Source: Belliella buryatensis
GTDB taxonomy: Bacteria; Bacteroidota; Bacteroidia; Cytophagales; Cyclobacteriaceae
Length of the DNA: 64,000 nt
Direction of reading: 5' to 3'
NCBI RefSeq assembly: GCF_900188245.1
Contig: NZ_FZOK01000008.1
Span: 124,001 to 188,000 of the forward strand
Part shown: one piece after another, positions 27,955 to 37,671 of the stretch
Position numbering within the stretch: the stretch's first letter is position 1
Layout of the letters: every line of letters begins with the position of its first letter
Position numbers and translations under genes: made by a program
The notes under the pieces: model-generated
Seen by the model: only the letters and a program-made list of their open reading frames with translations
What the model was told of the DNA's origin: nothing
Databases searched by the model: none

Positions 27955-29466
27955 ATGAAAGACATTTACTTTTACAGGAAACTTAGCTTGAGCCTCATAT
28001 CTATAGTAGGACTTCTTAAGCTACTTTATTTTCACTTTTCCAGTTTAAGCTTATTTACAGAAGAAACACAATATTGGCTTTGGTCAAAGCATCTTGACTG
28101 GAATTACTATTCTAAGCCACTGATGATAGCAGTGTATAATTATTTGAGCACTGGAATCTTTGGAGACACTGAATTTGCAATTAAGTTCAATGCAATCTTA
28201 TTCAGCTCACTCACTGCTTGGGTCATATTTGAATTTACCCATCTAATATTTCAAAAAGGGAAAATAGCCCTTTATGCCACTTTGATTTTGATTGTGATGC
28301 CTTTTTTTCATCTTGGATCTATCTTCCATACAACGGATTCTTCATTATACTTTTTTTGGATTCTAGCACTTTATCTGATTTGGAAAGCATGGGTGTCGAA
28401 TCATTTACAATGGTGGGTTTGGGCTGGTATAGCGACAGTATTTGGGATACTATCCAAAAATATCATGGTGCTAACCCTGCCAATATTAGGGATATATATC
28501 TTACTTGTTGAGCCCAAAAGATTCTTTAGCAAAGGACCTTGGATCTATGTTCTGGTTTCTTGCTTTTCACTGACCCCTATTATTGTATGGAATATTCAGA
28601 ATGACTGGGTTACTTTCAAACATGTTGGAACTCTTGGTGGTGTGGAAGGAAAAAAAAGTGGTTTTGACACCTACCAATCATTGAAATATATTGGAGAATA
28701 TATTGGTGGTCAACTTGGTTTTTTATCACCATTCTTCATCCCAATTTTGATTTTGAGCTTCAGAAAATTGAATTTTTTGAAAAACCCAAAGAACTTATTC
28801 CTGCTTTTACCGACACTAATTGTTTGGGGACTGTTTTTAGCCATGTCTATCTTCAAAAACGTCAATGTCAATTGGCCTGCTTTTGCAATGCTCACTTTAC
28901 CTCTATTGATGGCCAAAGTAGTCTATGAAGCCTCCTCTCGTTGGAAGAAATATACATTGTTCAGTGGATTAATTACAGGTGCTTTACTATTGGTTCTATT
29001 CTTTCCTGCTCCATTTGACGCCATAGGATTCAAGAAAGTCCTAAAGCCCAGCAAAGACCCCATGATGCGATTGGCAGGGTACCGAGAAATGGGCACAAGG
29101 TTAGATCATCTGATTGATTCTTTAAAGCTGGATCGCCAATTCATCTTTAGTGACAACTATCATGTTGCCTCAGAAATGGCCTTCTATATGCAAGGAAATC
29201 CTCAAACTTATACTATCAACCTGGGTAGAAGAAAAAATCAATTTGACTTATGGCCTGGCATTCAACAATTCGAAGAAAAAAACTATACAGGCATATATAT
29301 TACCAAAGAAGATCAAATTCAAGAAGCGGTTAGACTAGGCTTTGATTCTTTGATATCAACAGAGAAGTTCTATACCATTCACAGAGGAGACACCGTCAAA
29401 ACCTACACAATTGCAATCCTTGCAAATTTGAACCATATCGAAGAAGTAGATACTGGGGAATTTTAG
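27955..29466 (+). CDS. Polyprenyl-phosphate glycosyltransferase (ArnT/PMT-like)
   Basis: Multi-spanning membrane protein of 503 aa with about 11-12 helices. The first periplasmic loop has EETQYWLWSKHLDWNYYSKP, the acidic-residue and 'YSKPP-like' pattern of the GT83/PMT_2 group. Such enzymes use a polyprenyl-phosphate sugar donor and transfer it to lipid A, glycans or proteins outside the inner membrane. The C-terminal ~100 residues are soluble. The gene abuts the convergent gene at 29467 with no base between the two stop codons. Substrate unknown. Confidence 0.85.
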   Translation: MKDIYFYRKLSLSLISIVGLLKLLYFHFSSLSLFTEETQYWLWSKHLDWNYYSKPLMIAVYNYLSTGIFGDTEFAIKFNAILFSSLTAWVIFEFTHLIFQKGKIALYATLILIVMPFFHLGSIFHTTDSSLYFFWILALYLIWKAWVSNHLQWWVWAGIATVFGILSKNIMVLTLPILGIYILLVEPKRFFSKGPWIYVLVSCFSLTPIIVWNIQNDWVTFKHVGTLGGVEGKKSGFDTYQSLKYIGEYIGGQLGFLSPFFIPILILSFRKLNFLKNPKNLFLLLPTLIVWGLFLAMSIFKNVNVNWPAFAMLTLPLLMAKVVYEASSRWKKYTLFSGLITGALLLVLFFPAPFDAIGFKKVLKPSKDPMMRLAGYREMGTRLDHLIDSLKLDRQFIFSDNYHVASEMAFYMQGNPQTYTINLGRRKNQFDLWPGIQQFEEKNYTGIYITKEDQIQEAVRLGFDSLISTEKFYTIHRGDTVKTYTIAILANLNHIEEVDTGEF

Positions 29467-31116
29467 TTAAAGTGGTGTTCCCCAATAGTATTTTTTACCA
29501 GTAGCTTCCTTCACTTCTTGAGAATTCCCTTCCCAAAGACTCTGAGCCATCTCTTTGATAAACTTCGCATCCCAATTGATAGCAGCTGTATCGAAGCTAA
29601 ACTTATCCTGTGGTATCAACTCAAGATATTTGTCTTCAACAAGGATAAAATCGTACTGTCCAATCTGATCAATAAAATAATCAGGACTCAAATCAGTCAT
29701 GTAAAATTGCGCTCCTAAACCAATCCGAATCTTGCTTCCTGTATGGAGGTGCCCGACAAAAGCTATTTTGCTTCCTTCCGGAATATGCTTATCAGCAACA
29801 TACTGCTTAACTAACTGACCGGCATCAGGTAAGGAAATCTGATAAGTAGAAATACTTGCTCCAAAAAAGAGCAACAAAACACTCCCGGCTATCATCTGAG
29901 GCAAACCAACCAAAAGATTTCTTTTAAAATAAAAATAGATCAGTAGTGAAAAAACAAAGATGCACTGACCCCAAACCCATAAACTACTTTGCAAATAGGT
30001 ATTGAAATACACACCAACTAAAAGCACAATTAAGTTAAGGCCCAGCAAAAACAATAAAGAAGATTTTAGTAATCTCACCCTTTTTAAAGCACCGTTTTCA
30101 ATCAACAACCACCCTAGCCAAATACTAGCCAAAGGCAAGATAGGCAACAGATATCTTTCGTAAAACTTAGTCACTCCAGCTGACATCAATACAATAGCCA
30201 ATACCCAAAGGACTACCAAACCAACAAATGCTGGATTTTGTTGAAATAGGTTTTTAGATTGGACTTTGACTTTTCTCAATCCAAAAATGAACCAAGGTAT
30301 AAAAAGTACAACCACAAGTAAGGTCGCTAACATAAAGTTCTTGATCAAAAGTAAGAATCTATTTCCCATTCTAATACCTACCTGATCTTCTAAAAAAGAC
30401 TCCAAATACATAGGTCCGTGAATCCAATACATCGCAACAAACCAATAACAAGCAATGACCAAACTGGTAAGAACAGCAGGAAAATACAATAGCTTTGATA
30501 AATCAATTCTTTGCCAAGGATTTAATAACAAATAACCAATCCCTAAACCTCCTAATGCAGCTGCAGGCAATCCTTTAACTTCAAAGGCCAATGCTAACCC
30601 TATAAATAGCAACCAATGGTAGCGCTTTGGAGCTTGATTACCGTATTTGATAAATCCTAAAAATCCAACTGTCGAAATCGCCATGCACATCCCTAGAAGC
30701 ACATCAGGGATAGAACGCGTAGCACTAAGGATCAATACTGGCTGTGATGCCATCATAATCCCTGAAAGTTTCGCTACCCTTTTATCATCAAACAAGATTC
30801 TTGCACCCCAATACACAAAACCGACTGTAGCAGCTCCAGCCAATAAAAAGAAAATCCTTGAAGCAAATGGTGTAACACCAAAAAGCTTGAAACCTGCCAA
30901 AACAAACCAATAGGTCAAAATTGGCTTTTTGAATCTCAGCTCTTCACTACCAAGGTAGGGAGTTTGAATATCCCCAGTCTGAAGCATCCTGACAGCAGCA
31001 TCCGAATAATACATCTCATCTGGATAATGCATGTGAAAACTCAATGCAAAAGGCCCTACCAAGACTACAAAGGCCAACATCAGCCCCCAAATAGAAAAAC
31101 TTTTTTCAGTCAACAT
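29467..31116 (-). CDS. Polyprenyl-phosphate glycosyltransferase (PMT_2 family)
   Basis: Second member of the GT39/GT83 superfamily in this window, 549 aa with about 12 membrane helices. The catalytic-type first loop contains HYPDEMYYSDAAVRML and FKKPILTYW. Sequence and length differ clearly from the neighbour at 27955, so this is not a recent duplication. The C-terminal ~110 residues form a periplasmic domain. It is divergent from the DPM1-like gene at 31276, which could supply its polyprenyl-phosphate sugar donor. Confidence 0.87.
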   Translation of the reverse strand: MLTEKSFSIWGLMLAFVVLVGPFALSFHMHYPDEMYYSDAAVRMLQTGDIQTPYLGSEELRFKKPILTYWFVLAGFKLFGVTPFASRIFFLLAGAATVGFVYWGARILFDDKRVAKLSGIMMASQPVLILSATRSIPDVLLGMCMAISTVGFLGFIKYGNQAPKRYHWLLFIGLALAFEVKGLPAAALGGLGIGYLLLNPWQRIDLSKLLYFPAVLTSLVIACYWFVAMYWIHGPMYLESFLEDQVGIRMGNRFLLLIKNFMLATLLVVVLFIPWFIFGLRKVKVQSKNLFQQNPAFVGLVVLWVLAIVLMSAGVTKFYERYLLPILPLASIWLGWLLIENGALKRVRLLKSSLLFLLGLNLIVLLVGVYFNTYLQSSLWVWGQCIFVFSLLIYFYFKRNLLVGLPQMIAGSVLLLFFGASISTYQISLPDAGQLVKQYVADKHIPEGSKIAFVGHLHTGSKIRIGLGAQFYMTDLSPDYFIDQIGQYDFILVEDKYLELIPQDKFSFDTAAINWDAKFIKEMAQSLWEGNSQEVKEATGKKYYWGTPL

Positions 31117-31227
31117 ATTTTTGATTCATCTGCTTGCAAAGATACTATTTTAGTCAAGGACAGTATAAACCTTTCACCAAAGAAGATTCAAAAGAAAGAG
31201 AGTAATAGGTATAGAAAACTTGGGTTA

Positions 31228-31259
31228 TTTGTGGACTTAGAGATAAAAGAGTAATTTTG
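31228..31259 (+). promoter_or_regulatory. Promoter of the DPM1-like gene
   Basis: TTTG (31228-31231), 20 bases, TAATTTTG (31252-31259): one of the two best matches to the Bacteroidota promoter consensus in the window. The leader is about 10 bases. Confidence 0.7.
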
Positions 31260-31275
31260 ACGAAATTTTATTTTC

Positions 31276-32217
31276 ATGACCAAGCCATTGATTTCTGTAG
31301 TCATCACCGTCTACAATGAAGAAGAAAACATAAAGCCACTCTTAGATGCAACTTACTACGCACTCAAGGACATAGATTATGAGGTAATCCTGATAGAAGA
31401 TGGTTCTACTGACGGGACTGTTGCAGAGGTGAAAAAATATGCTGACAACAGAACCAAACTTATCATTTTTAACAAGAACTATGGGCAAACCACTGCGCTT
31501 GCTGCTGGTATAGACATGGCTCAGGGGCAATATATCGCTACGATGGATGGGGATTTGCAAAATGACCCAACAGACATCCCAGGCATGCTCCAAAAAGCCA
31601 TTGATGAAGATTGGGGTGTGGTAGCAGGCCGAAGAGCCAATAGAAAAGACGGATTTGTTCTTAGAAAATTTCCAAGCAAAATCGCTAATTACATCATCAG
31701 GCACAGCACCAAGGTCTATTTGAATGACTATGGCTGTAGCTTGAGAGTATACAAAGCAGAAATCGCTCAGAACATGGGCTTATATGGTGAGCTTCATCGA
31801 TTCATCCCCGTGCTAGCTAAGCAGGAAGGCGCAAGCATGACAGAAGTAGATGTCAAACATCACCCTAGAATTCATGGAACTTCAAAGTATGGATTAAGCA
31901 GAACATTCAAAGTCATGGCTGACTTGATCCTGATGCTCTTTTTTCAGAAGTACTTCCAAAGACCAATTCATATATTCGGCACACTTGGATTATTCTCCTT
32001 TCTAATTGGGGTATTGATTAATTTTTATCTCTTAGTGGAAAAGATCATGGGAGCTGATATTTGGGGGAGACCTATACTATTACTCGGGTTTATTTTCCTC
32101 CTTGGTGGAATTCAGCTGATTACCACGGGAATTATTGCGGAGATCATCATCAGAACTTACTTTGAGTCTCAAGATAAAAAAACATATAAAATCAAAGCTG
32201 TCTATCAAGGTGAATAA
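31276..32217 (+). CDS. DPM1/GtrB-type polyprenyl-phosphate glycosyltransferase
   Basis: GT2 enzyme that loads a sugar from its nucleotide form onto a polyprenyl phosphate at the cytoplasmic face. The GT-A domain (residues ~1-230) has SVVITVYNEEENI, LIEDGSTDGT and ATMDGDLQNDP with the DxD metal motif. Two transmembrane helices follow near 235-260 and 270-295, the GtrB/DPM layout. 313 aa. Its product could serve as the donor for the two PMT-like enzymes next door (inference). The flippase-like gene behind it overlaps its 3' end. Confidence 0.92.
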   Translation: MTKPLISVVITVYNEEENIKPLLDATYYALKDIDYEVILIEDGSTDGTVAEVKKYADNRTKLIIFNKNYGQTTALAAGIDMAQGQYIATMDGDLQNDPTDIPGMLQKAIDEDWGVVAGRRANRKDGFVLRKFPSKIANYIIRHSTKVYLNDYGCSLRVYKAEIAQNMGLYGELHRFIPVLAKQEGASMTEVDVKHHPRIHGTSKYGLSRTFKVMADLILMLFFQKYFQRPIHIFGTLGLFSFLIGVLINFYLLVEKIMGADIWGRPILLLGFIFLLGGIQLITTGIIAEIIIRTYFESQDKKTYKIKAVYQGE

Positions 32218-33082
32218 AAAGACGCTCAAATTATTACTCAAGCTAACCCTCACCGGGTTAGCTGTTTTTTTGGTCTTCCGTAAGATAGACACCAATGAAC
32301 TTGGACTTATACTCAAATCAGCAAGTCCAATTTGGCTATTTTTTGCATTTCTCCTCTTTGTGCTGAGCAAAGTCTTCACTGCGCTCAGGCTCAACTTGTA
32401 CTTTCGTGATATCGGAGTAGTACTGAGCGAAAAGAAAAATATTATCCTTTATGGAATCGGGATGTTCTATAATTTATTTCTTCCAGGGGGAATTGGCGGA
32501 GATGGCTACAAGGTCTACTTACTCAATAAATACTTCCACACACCTGTAAAATCACTCATTCAAGCCTCTCTTTTAGATAGACTTGGAGGTCTGATTGCTA
32601 TATTACTTATCCTGTTCAGCCTCCTTTTATTTGTTGACATTGATCTGACCCTTATAGCTACTTTACCTATTGTCACTGTTTCTATCGTCTTATTGATAGC
32701 AATATATCCTGTTTTCTACCTGATCAATAAATTGGTTTTTTCTAAATTTCTCAAATCATTCATTGGAGCTAATCTTTATTCTATAGCAGGACAATTGACC
32801 CAGATGATCGCTGCATATTTTATTATGATTGCCTTGGGCATAGATGACAGGATCCTTGAATATCAATTCGTCTTTTTACTTTCTTCTATCGTAGCCGTTT
32901 TACCATTGACAATAGGTGGTGTAGGAGCCAGAGAGTTGGTTTTCATTTACAGTCACGAATACATCGGAATCGATAAAAACGCGGCCGTTGCATTTAGCTT
33001 AATCTTCTTTTTGATCTCAGCGATGACCTCATTAATTGGTGCATTTTTAAAAATTGATTTTGAAAAATCAGAAAAACAATAA
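32210..33082 (+). CDS. Lysylphosphatidylglycerol synthase TM-region family protein
   Basis: Integral membrane protein with about eight helices of the UPF0104/LPG_synthase_TM family (AglD-like), which includes the flippase part of MprF. It has the family motif YNLFLPGGIGGDGYKVYLL near residue 75 and ...GGVGARELVFIY near 245. From the GTG at 32210 the product is 290 aa and overlaps the preceding gene by 8 bases; an ATG at 32135 would extend it by 25 charged residues with an 83-base overlap and is less likely. No aminoacyl-transferase domain is attached, so a lipid-flipping or glycan-related role is inferred from context. Confidence 0.85.
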   Translation: MNKKTLKLLLKLTLTGLAVFLVFRKIDTNELGLILKSASPIWLFFAFLLFVLSKVFTALRLNLYFRDIGVVLSEKKNIILYGIGMFYNLFLPGGIGGDGYKVYLLNKYFHTPVKSLIQASLLDRLGGLIAILLILFSLLLFVDIDLTLIATLPIVTVSIVLLIAIYPVFYLINKLVFSKFLKSFIGANLYSIAGQLTQMIAAYFIMIALGIDDRILEYQFVFLLSSIVAVLPLTIGGVGARELVFIYSHEYIGIDKNAAVAFSLIFFLISAMTSLIGAFLKIDFEKSEKQ

Positions 33083-33195
33083 AATAATAATAAGCGCTAA
33101 AAATAGACTACTTCACAAAAAACAACATTGAATATTTAAAATTTAAATTTGCAGGGAAGATATATAGAATAGTAGCTTTAGAATTGGAAGAATTG

Positions 33196-33223
33196 CTCAG
33201 TGGGCTTTAAATAGTCCATTGAG
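33196..33223 (-). terminator. Possible terminator of the chromate transporter gene
   Basis: CTCAGTGGGCT and AGTCCATTGAG form an 11-pair stem allowing G-U pairs, just after the minus-strand stop at 33229. The following minus-strand tract is only moderately T-rich, so this is weak. Confidence 0.35.
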
Positions 33224-33228
33224 TATAT

Positions 33229-34425
33229 TTAAAAAATCAAATTATACCCAACCCCAGCCAATACCCCAATAATGATAATCAATGGTGAGGAGAGCTTAGT
33301 AAAATTCAACAAGAGATAAGTCCCTAAAATGGCCAACACATTGAACAAGTTCGCATCCAATGGCTCAAACAGTAAGTAAGCCGCTGCGATTAGCATGCCA
33401 CAGCTTACGGCATTCACCCCCTCTAGTGCCGCCCTAACTGGTCTATATTTTTTCAATTGATCCCAAAATCGAATTACAAAGAATATCAAAAATGTCCCGG
33501 GCAAGAAAATTCCAGCAGCAGCGATAAATCCCCCAGTCAACAAGCCCATCACGCCATATTCCCGCATGGACAGGGCTCCCACATAGGAACTGATACTGAA
33601 AGTCGGCCCTGGCATTCCTTGTGAAATAGCATAGCCAGTGAGAAATTCTTGAGAAGTGAGGAATTTTTTAAACTCAACAAACTCGGTAAATAAATAGGGT
33701 ACCAAAACTTGTCCTCCTCCAAATATTAAACTCCCATTTCTATAGAAATTCTCAAAAAGAAGAACAGATTGATTTTTTGTGATCGCTCCCAAAACAGCTG
33801 CTAGAATTAAAATACCCGCCCATAGATAGAAGTTGGACCAAGAAATTTTCAATTTCTTATCTCCTTTTTCCCTTGGATGATTCCTATAATTCATGGAGGT
33901 CACCATCCCCCCTACCAATAATAAAATAGGAAATACATATGGTGAGTTGTAAAAAAAGGAAACAAAAGCTGCCAACATCATCAACACAGTAGCTTCTGCT
34001 GTCTTGACCATTTTGAAGATGGTCTTTTGAGCTGCATAGATGATGAAACCGATAGCCATCGGTTGGATAAACTTGGCGAAATTCAATGCTCCTGGTGTGT
34101 TTTCCTGTAAAAAATCAATCAGGAAAGCCGCTGCAATCATCAAAAACGTAGCAGGCATGATCCAGACCAAAAGGGAAAGGTAAGCTAAATTTGGACCTCC
34201 AATCCGATAACCTATCGCAGATATGGTTTGCGTAGAAGTCGGCCCTGGCAATACTTGGCAAAGCGCATTGAGTTCCCACAATTCCTGCTCTGATATATAG
34301 CCTCGCTTCCTCACCATGAGCTCTAGCACCATGGCGAGGAATGCTTGTGGGCCTCCAAAAGCGGTCACAGAAAGTAAAAGTACATCCTTGAGGTAAAGGT
34401 AATATCTTACTTTCTTGACTGTCAC
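33229..34425 (-). CDS. chrA: Chromate transporter, ChrA family, full length
   Basis: Membrane protein of 398 aa made of two homologous CHR domains, the long-chain form. Domain 1 holds FGGPQAFLAMV and LPGPTSTQT; domain 2 holds the equivalent GGGQVLVPYLF and MPGPTFSISS. ChrA proteins export chromate by proton or sulfate-linked transport in some species, but many homologues have not been tested. The start is a GTG one base after the stop of the upstream 2-oxoglutarate oxygenase gene, so the two are translationally coupled. No chrB-type regulator is present. Confidence 0.88.
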   Translation of the reverse strand: MTVKKVRYYLYLKDVLLLSVTAFGGPQAFLAMVLELMVRKRGYISEQELWELNALCQVLPGPTSTQTISAIGYRIGGPNLAYLSLLVWIMPATFLMIAAAFLIDFLQENTPGALNFAKFIQPMAIGFIIYAAQKTIFKMVKTAEATVLMMLAAFVSFFYNSPYVFPILLLVGGMVTSMNYRNHPREKGDKKLKISWSNFYLWAGILILAAVLGAITKNQSVLLFENFYRNGSLIFGGGQVLVPYLFTEFVEFKKFLTSQEFLTGYAISQGMPGPTFSISSYVGALSMREYGVMGLLTGGFIAAAGIFLPGTFLIFFVIRFWDQLKKYRPVRAALEGVNAVSCGMLIAAAYLLFEPLDANLFNVLAILGTYLLLNFTKLSSPLIIIIGVLAGVGYNLIF

Positions 34426-34426
34426 C

Positions 34427-35407
34427 TTATTTCTTCAAACCTAATTCTCTCAAACGCTCATCTAGGAACTCCCCAGCAGTTGCGTCTTCGAATTGTTTAG
34501 GATTGTTTTCGTCAATACAACTTTCTAAAGAAGTGAGATCCATCTCAGACCTTGGATGCATAAAGAATGGAATTGAGAATCTGCTTGTATTCATCAGCTC
34601 TCTTGGTGGATTGACCACCCTATGTATGGTTGATTTAAGCTTTTTGTTGGTCAATCTTTCTAACATATCACCTACATTCACTACCAATTGATCTGGAAGT
34701 GCTGTGATTGGTATCCATTTTCCATCCCTTCTCAATACTTGCAAACCATCAGCGCTAGCGCCCATCAACAGTGTGATCAAATTGATATCTCCATGCTCAG
34801 CTGCACGTACTGCATCAGCTGGCACCTCGTCAGGATTGGTAATTGGGAAATAGTGGATTTGTCTCAAGATTGAGTTGCCATAGGCTACTTTATCTTCAAA
34901 ATAATCCTCAGGAAGCTCCAAATAAAGCGCGATGGCTCTCAGCATATTTTTGCCAGCTGCCTCCAAAGTCTTATAAGTCTCTAGAGCGATCTCTTTGAAC
35001 TCTGGCAATTCTTCAGGCCATACGTTTTCGGGGTATTCGGCTTTGATAGGGTCATTATCAGGAATGTCAGACAGTTCTTGCCCTACATGGTAAAACTCTT
35101 TCAAGTCACCTGTATTTCTACCCTTTGCATGCTCCTTACCTTTTCCTGTATATCCTCTTTGATAGCCAATTTCCGGTTTTTCATGCTTTACTTTTACTTC
35201 ATCAGGAAGTTGGAAATATCTCTTTATGATATCATACAATTTTTCCTGTAACTCTTGGCTCAATCCATGATTTTTGATCGCAGCAAAACCAATGTTATTA
35301 TAGGCTTGTCCCAACTTTTCAACAAACGCTGCTTTCTTTGCTGCATCTCCAGATGTAAAATCTGCTAAATCTAGAGATGGAATCTCGTCATATAAAATCT
35401 CAGTCAT
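34427..35407 (-). CDS. 2-oxoglutarate/Fe(II) oxygenase, isopenicillin N synthase family
   Basis: Non-haem iron oxygenase of 326 aa. The N-terminal DIOX_N region covers ~1-130 and the jelly-roll core ~170-290. The iron ligands fit His205, Asp207 and His262, and Arg276-x-Ser278 is the co-substrate binding motif (RFSIPFF). Such enzymes hydroxylate or oxidise small molecules; the substrate is unknown. It is the first gene of a pair with chrA (1 base between them), an unusual partner for chromate transport. Confidence 0.9.
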   Translation of the reverse strand: MTEILYDEIPSLDLADFTSGDAAKKAAFVEKLGQAYNNIGFAAIKNHGLSQELQEKLYDIIKRYFQLPDEVKVKHEKPEIGYQRGYTGKGKEHAKGRNTGDLKEFYHVGQELSDIPDNDPIKAEYPENVWPEELPEFKEIALETYKTLEAAGKNMLRAIALYLELPEDYFEDKVAYGNSILRQIHYFPITNPDEVPADAVRAAEHGDINLITLLMGASADGLQVLRRDGKWIPITALPDQLVVNVGDMLERLTNKKLKSTIHRVVNPPRELMNTSRFSIPFFMHPRSEMDLTSLESCIDENNPKQFEDATAGEFLDERLRELGLKK

Positions 35408-35482
35408 ACGGGTATAATTTACCCCGAAAGGTACGGTTTTTTAAGGTAATTTTAAATATCTTTAGTCAACAAGTCTAATCCT

Positions 35483-36250
35483 ATGAAGCACGCTTATTTT
35501 TACTCGCTCGTTTTTCTTTCACTTTCCCTGATTGCTTGTGAATCAAAAAGAGAAAAAAAGGCAGAAATGAAAGCCCCCATCAGCAAAGTAGACTCGGTAT
35601 CTACCGAAACAGCCGAAGTGAGTTTTTATTTTTACGAAGAAAAAAACGATTATCCAGACGCTATTCTTGAAATGTTCAGTCCTCTAGGAGATCAAGTTTT
35701 CAAACCAGGAAAAGTCCCATTCGAATTCAACATCAAAAACTATCCTTTTGCTGATGGGTTAAGTGGGTTTCAATTGAAATTAATTTTGAATGCAAGCGAC
35801 CCAGTTGGCTACAACATGCCAATTTTTCAAAGAGAACTTAAAGAAGGAACCTACAGAGCTGTGGCCTTTCTCGTCGATGAAGAGGGGTTGGCATTGAAAG
35901 AATTTGGAAACTATGTGGATCGGGATTTTCGAGTTGGTGATACTAGACCGTTCCCCTTTTCATCTGAACCATATTTGGCTATAAATCTACCCCATGACAA
36001 GCAGGAGTTCAATTCTGAAGACGAAGTGACGATTGATTTCTTATTGCTGGGAGGGGATATTAAATTAGACAAACTGAAGGTCATCATTACAATAGATGAC
36101 GCAAAATACGAAGTCAATGAGATGACACCCGTACGGATTTCTAACTTACCAAAAGGAGAACACTTGATCAATGTAAAACTCGTGCAAAACAACGGTAAAG
36201 AACTAGACGGCCCTTTTTCCTCTGTAAATAAAAGAATATTCATCAATTAA
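35483..36250 (+). CDS. Lipoprotein of unknown function
   Basis: Lipoprotein signal with lipobox IAC (Cys at ~19) followed by a Lys/Glu-rich linker and a beta-rich body of two Ig-like parts: residues ~60-150 (GDQVFKPGKVPFEFNIKNYPF) and ~165-255 (YLAINLPHDKQEFNSEDEVTIDFLL). Both contain the pattern 'P.. F.. V.. F.. ' typical of repeated beta-sandwiches. 255 aa. I do not recognise the family. It stands alone between divergent and downstream genes. Confidence 0.78.
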   Translation: MKHAYFYSLVFLSLSLIACESKREKKAEMKAPISKVDSVSTETAEVSFYFYEEKNDYPDAILEMFSPLGDQVFKPGKVPFEFNIKNYPFADGLSGFQLKLILNASDPVGYNMPIFQRELKEGTYRAVAFLVDEEGLALKEFGNYVDRDFRVGDTRPFPFSSEPYLAINLPHDKQEFNSEDEVTIDFLLLGGDIKLDKLKVIITIDDAKYEVNEMTPVRISNLPKGEHLINVKLVQNNGKELDGPFSSVNKRIFIN

Positions 36251-36300
36251 AGAAATAAGCATCTAAGCGGATAATTAGGGCTGTTTTTGAATAACATCCT

Positions 36301-36308
36301 TATCTTTG
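36301..36308 (+). promoter_or_regulatory. Promoter -7 element of serS
   Basis: TATCTTTG matches TAnnTTTG, 36 bases before the serS ATG. It lies inside the in-frame extension upstream of that ATG and so supports the shorter start. Confidence 0.5.
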
Positions 36309-36343
36309 CACGCAATATTCAAACAGAAATCAAGATACATTTT

Positions 36344-37615
36344 ATGCTACTGGTCAATACAATTCGGGAAAATTTTGAGCAAGTGCTAGAAGGCCTCCAA
36401 AAAAGAAATTTCCCTCATGCCGAAGCAACTTTGCACCAGGTATTGGAGCTGGACAAAAAGCGAAAAGAAACACAAACAGAAAGAGATAATCTTCAAGCAG
36501 AATCTAATAGCATTGCAAAAGAAATAGGCATGCTGATGAAGTCTGGAAAAAAAGAGGAAGCAGAAAAGATCAAATCAAGAACTTCCGAGATCAAATCTCA
36601 GGTAAAATTACTTGAAGATGCTTACAACAATATTGAAGAAGATCTTAAGCAGATTTTATATACACTGCCTAATGTCCCTCACTATTCCGTGCCCAAAGGC
36701 AAATCAGCTGATGACAATGAGATTGTCTTGGAACATGGAGGTATTCCAGAGTTGTATGCAGATAAATTACCCCACTGGGAATTGATCAAAAAATATGATA
36801 TCATTGATTTTGATCTAGGCGTGAAGATCGCAGGTGCAGGTTTCCCAGTATACAAAGGACGAGGTGCTAGACTACAGAGAGCTTTGATCAACTTTTTTTT
36901 AGACGAGGCAATGAAGGCTGGCTACATAGAAGTACAACCTCCTATCTTGGTCAATGAAGACTCTGGATATGGCACTGGACAACTTCCCGATAAAGAAGGT
37001 CAAATGTACGAGGCTACAGCAGATAAACTTTATTTGATCCCTACTGCAGAAGTGCCAATCACCAATTTGTACAGAGATGTCATTCTCAGCGAAGCAGAAT
37101 TCCCAATCAAAAATGTAGGCTATACACCTTGTTTCAGACGAGAGGCTGGCAGCTGGGGAGCGCATGTTCGTGGCCTCAATAGACTGCATCAGTTTGACAA
37201 GGTAGAGATTGTACAGATTGTACACCCTGACAGATCATATGAAGTGCTGGAAGATATGAGCAGATACGTTCAGGGTTTGTTACAGAAGTTAGAACTTCCA
37301 TATAGAGTTTTGAGACTTTGTGGTGGTGACATGGGATTCACTTCTGCACTAACTTATGACATGGAAGTCTATTCAGCAGCACAAGAAAGATGGCTTGAAG
37401 TGAGCTCAGTGAGTAATTTTGAAACCTACCAAGCCAATCGTCTTAAACTTAGATTTAAAAGTGAAGACAAAAAAACACAACTTGCCCACACTTTGAATGG
37501 CTCAGCATTGGCATTACCTAGAATAGTGGCCTCCATATTAGAAAACAATCAGACTGAAGATGGCATCAAAATGCCAAAAGTACTTGTTCCATACCTAGGT
37601 TTTGACATGATTTAG
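36344..37615 (+). CDS. serS: Seryl-tRNA synthetase
   Basis: Class II synthetase that charges tRNA-Ser. From the ATG at 36344 it is 423 aa and begins MLLVNTIRENFEQVLEGLQKR. The N-terminal helical hairpin that contacts the tRNA long arm covers ~30-105 (rich in Lys, Glu and Gln). The class II motifs are visible: motif 2 FRREAGSWG and motif 3 in LNGSALALPRIVASILENNQ (residues near 385). The frame extends upstream to 36287 but a promoter element lies inside that extension. Confidence 0.97.
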   Translation: MLLVNTIRENFEQVLEGLQKRNFPHAEATLHQVLELDKKRKETQTERDNLQAESNSIAKEIGMLMKSGKKEEAEKIKSRTSEIKSQVKLLEDAYNNIEEDLKQILYTLPNVPHYSVPKGKSADDNEIVLEHGGIPELYADKLPHWELIKKYDIIDFDLGVKIAGAGFPVYKGRGARLQRALINFFLDEAMKAGYIEVQPPILVNEDSGYGTGQLPDKEGQMYEATADKLYLIPTAEVPITNLYRDVILSEAEFPIKNVGYTPCFRREAGSWGAHVRGLNRLHQFDKVEIVQIVHPDRSYEVLEDMSRYVQGLLQKLELPYRVLRLCGGDMGFTSALTYDMEVYSAAQERWLEVSSVSNFETYQANRLKLRFKSEDKKTQLAHTLNGSALALPRIVASILENNQTEDGIKMPKVLVPYLGFDMI

Positions 37616-37636
37616 AAATATTATCGATTCAATCAT

Positions 37637-37671
37637 AAATGCCTTGATGAATAGTTTTCATCAAGGCATTT
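37637..37671 (+). terminator. Terminator after serS
   Basis: AAATGCCTTGATGA pairs perfectly with TCATCAAGGCATTT; GTCTTT follows. Confidence 0.8.
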
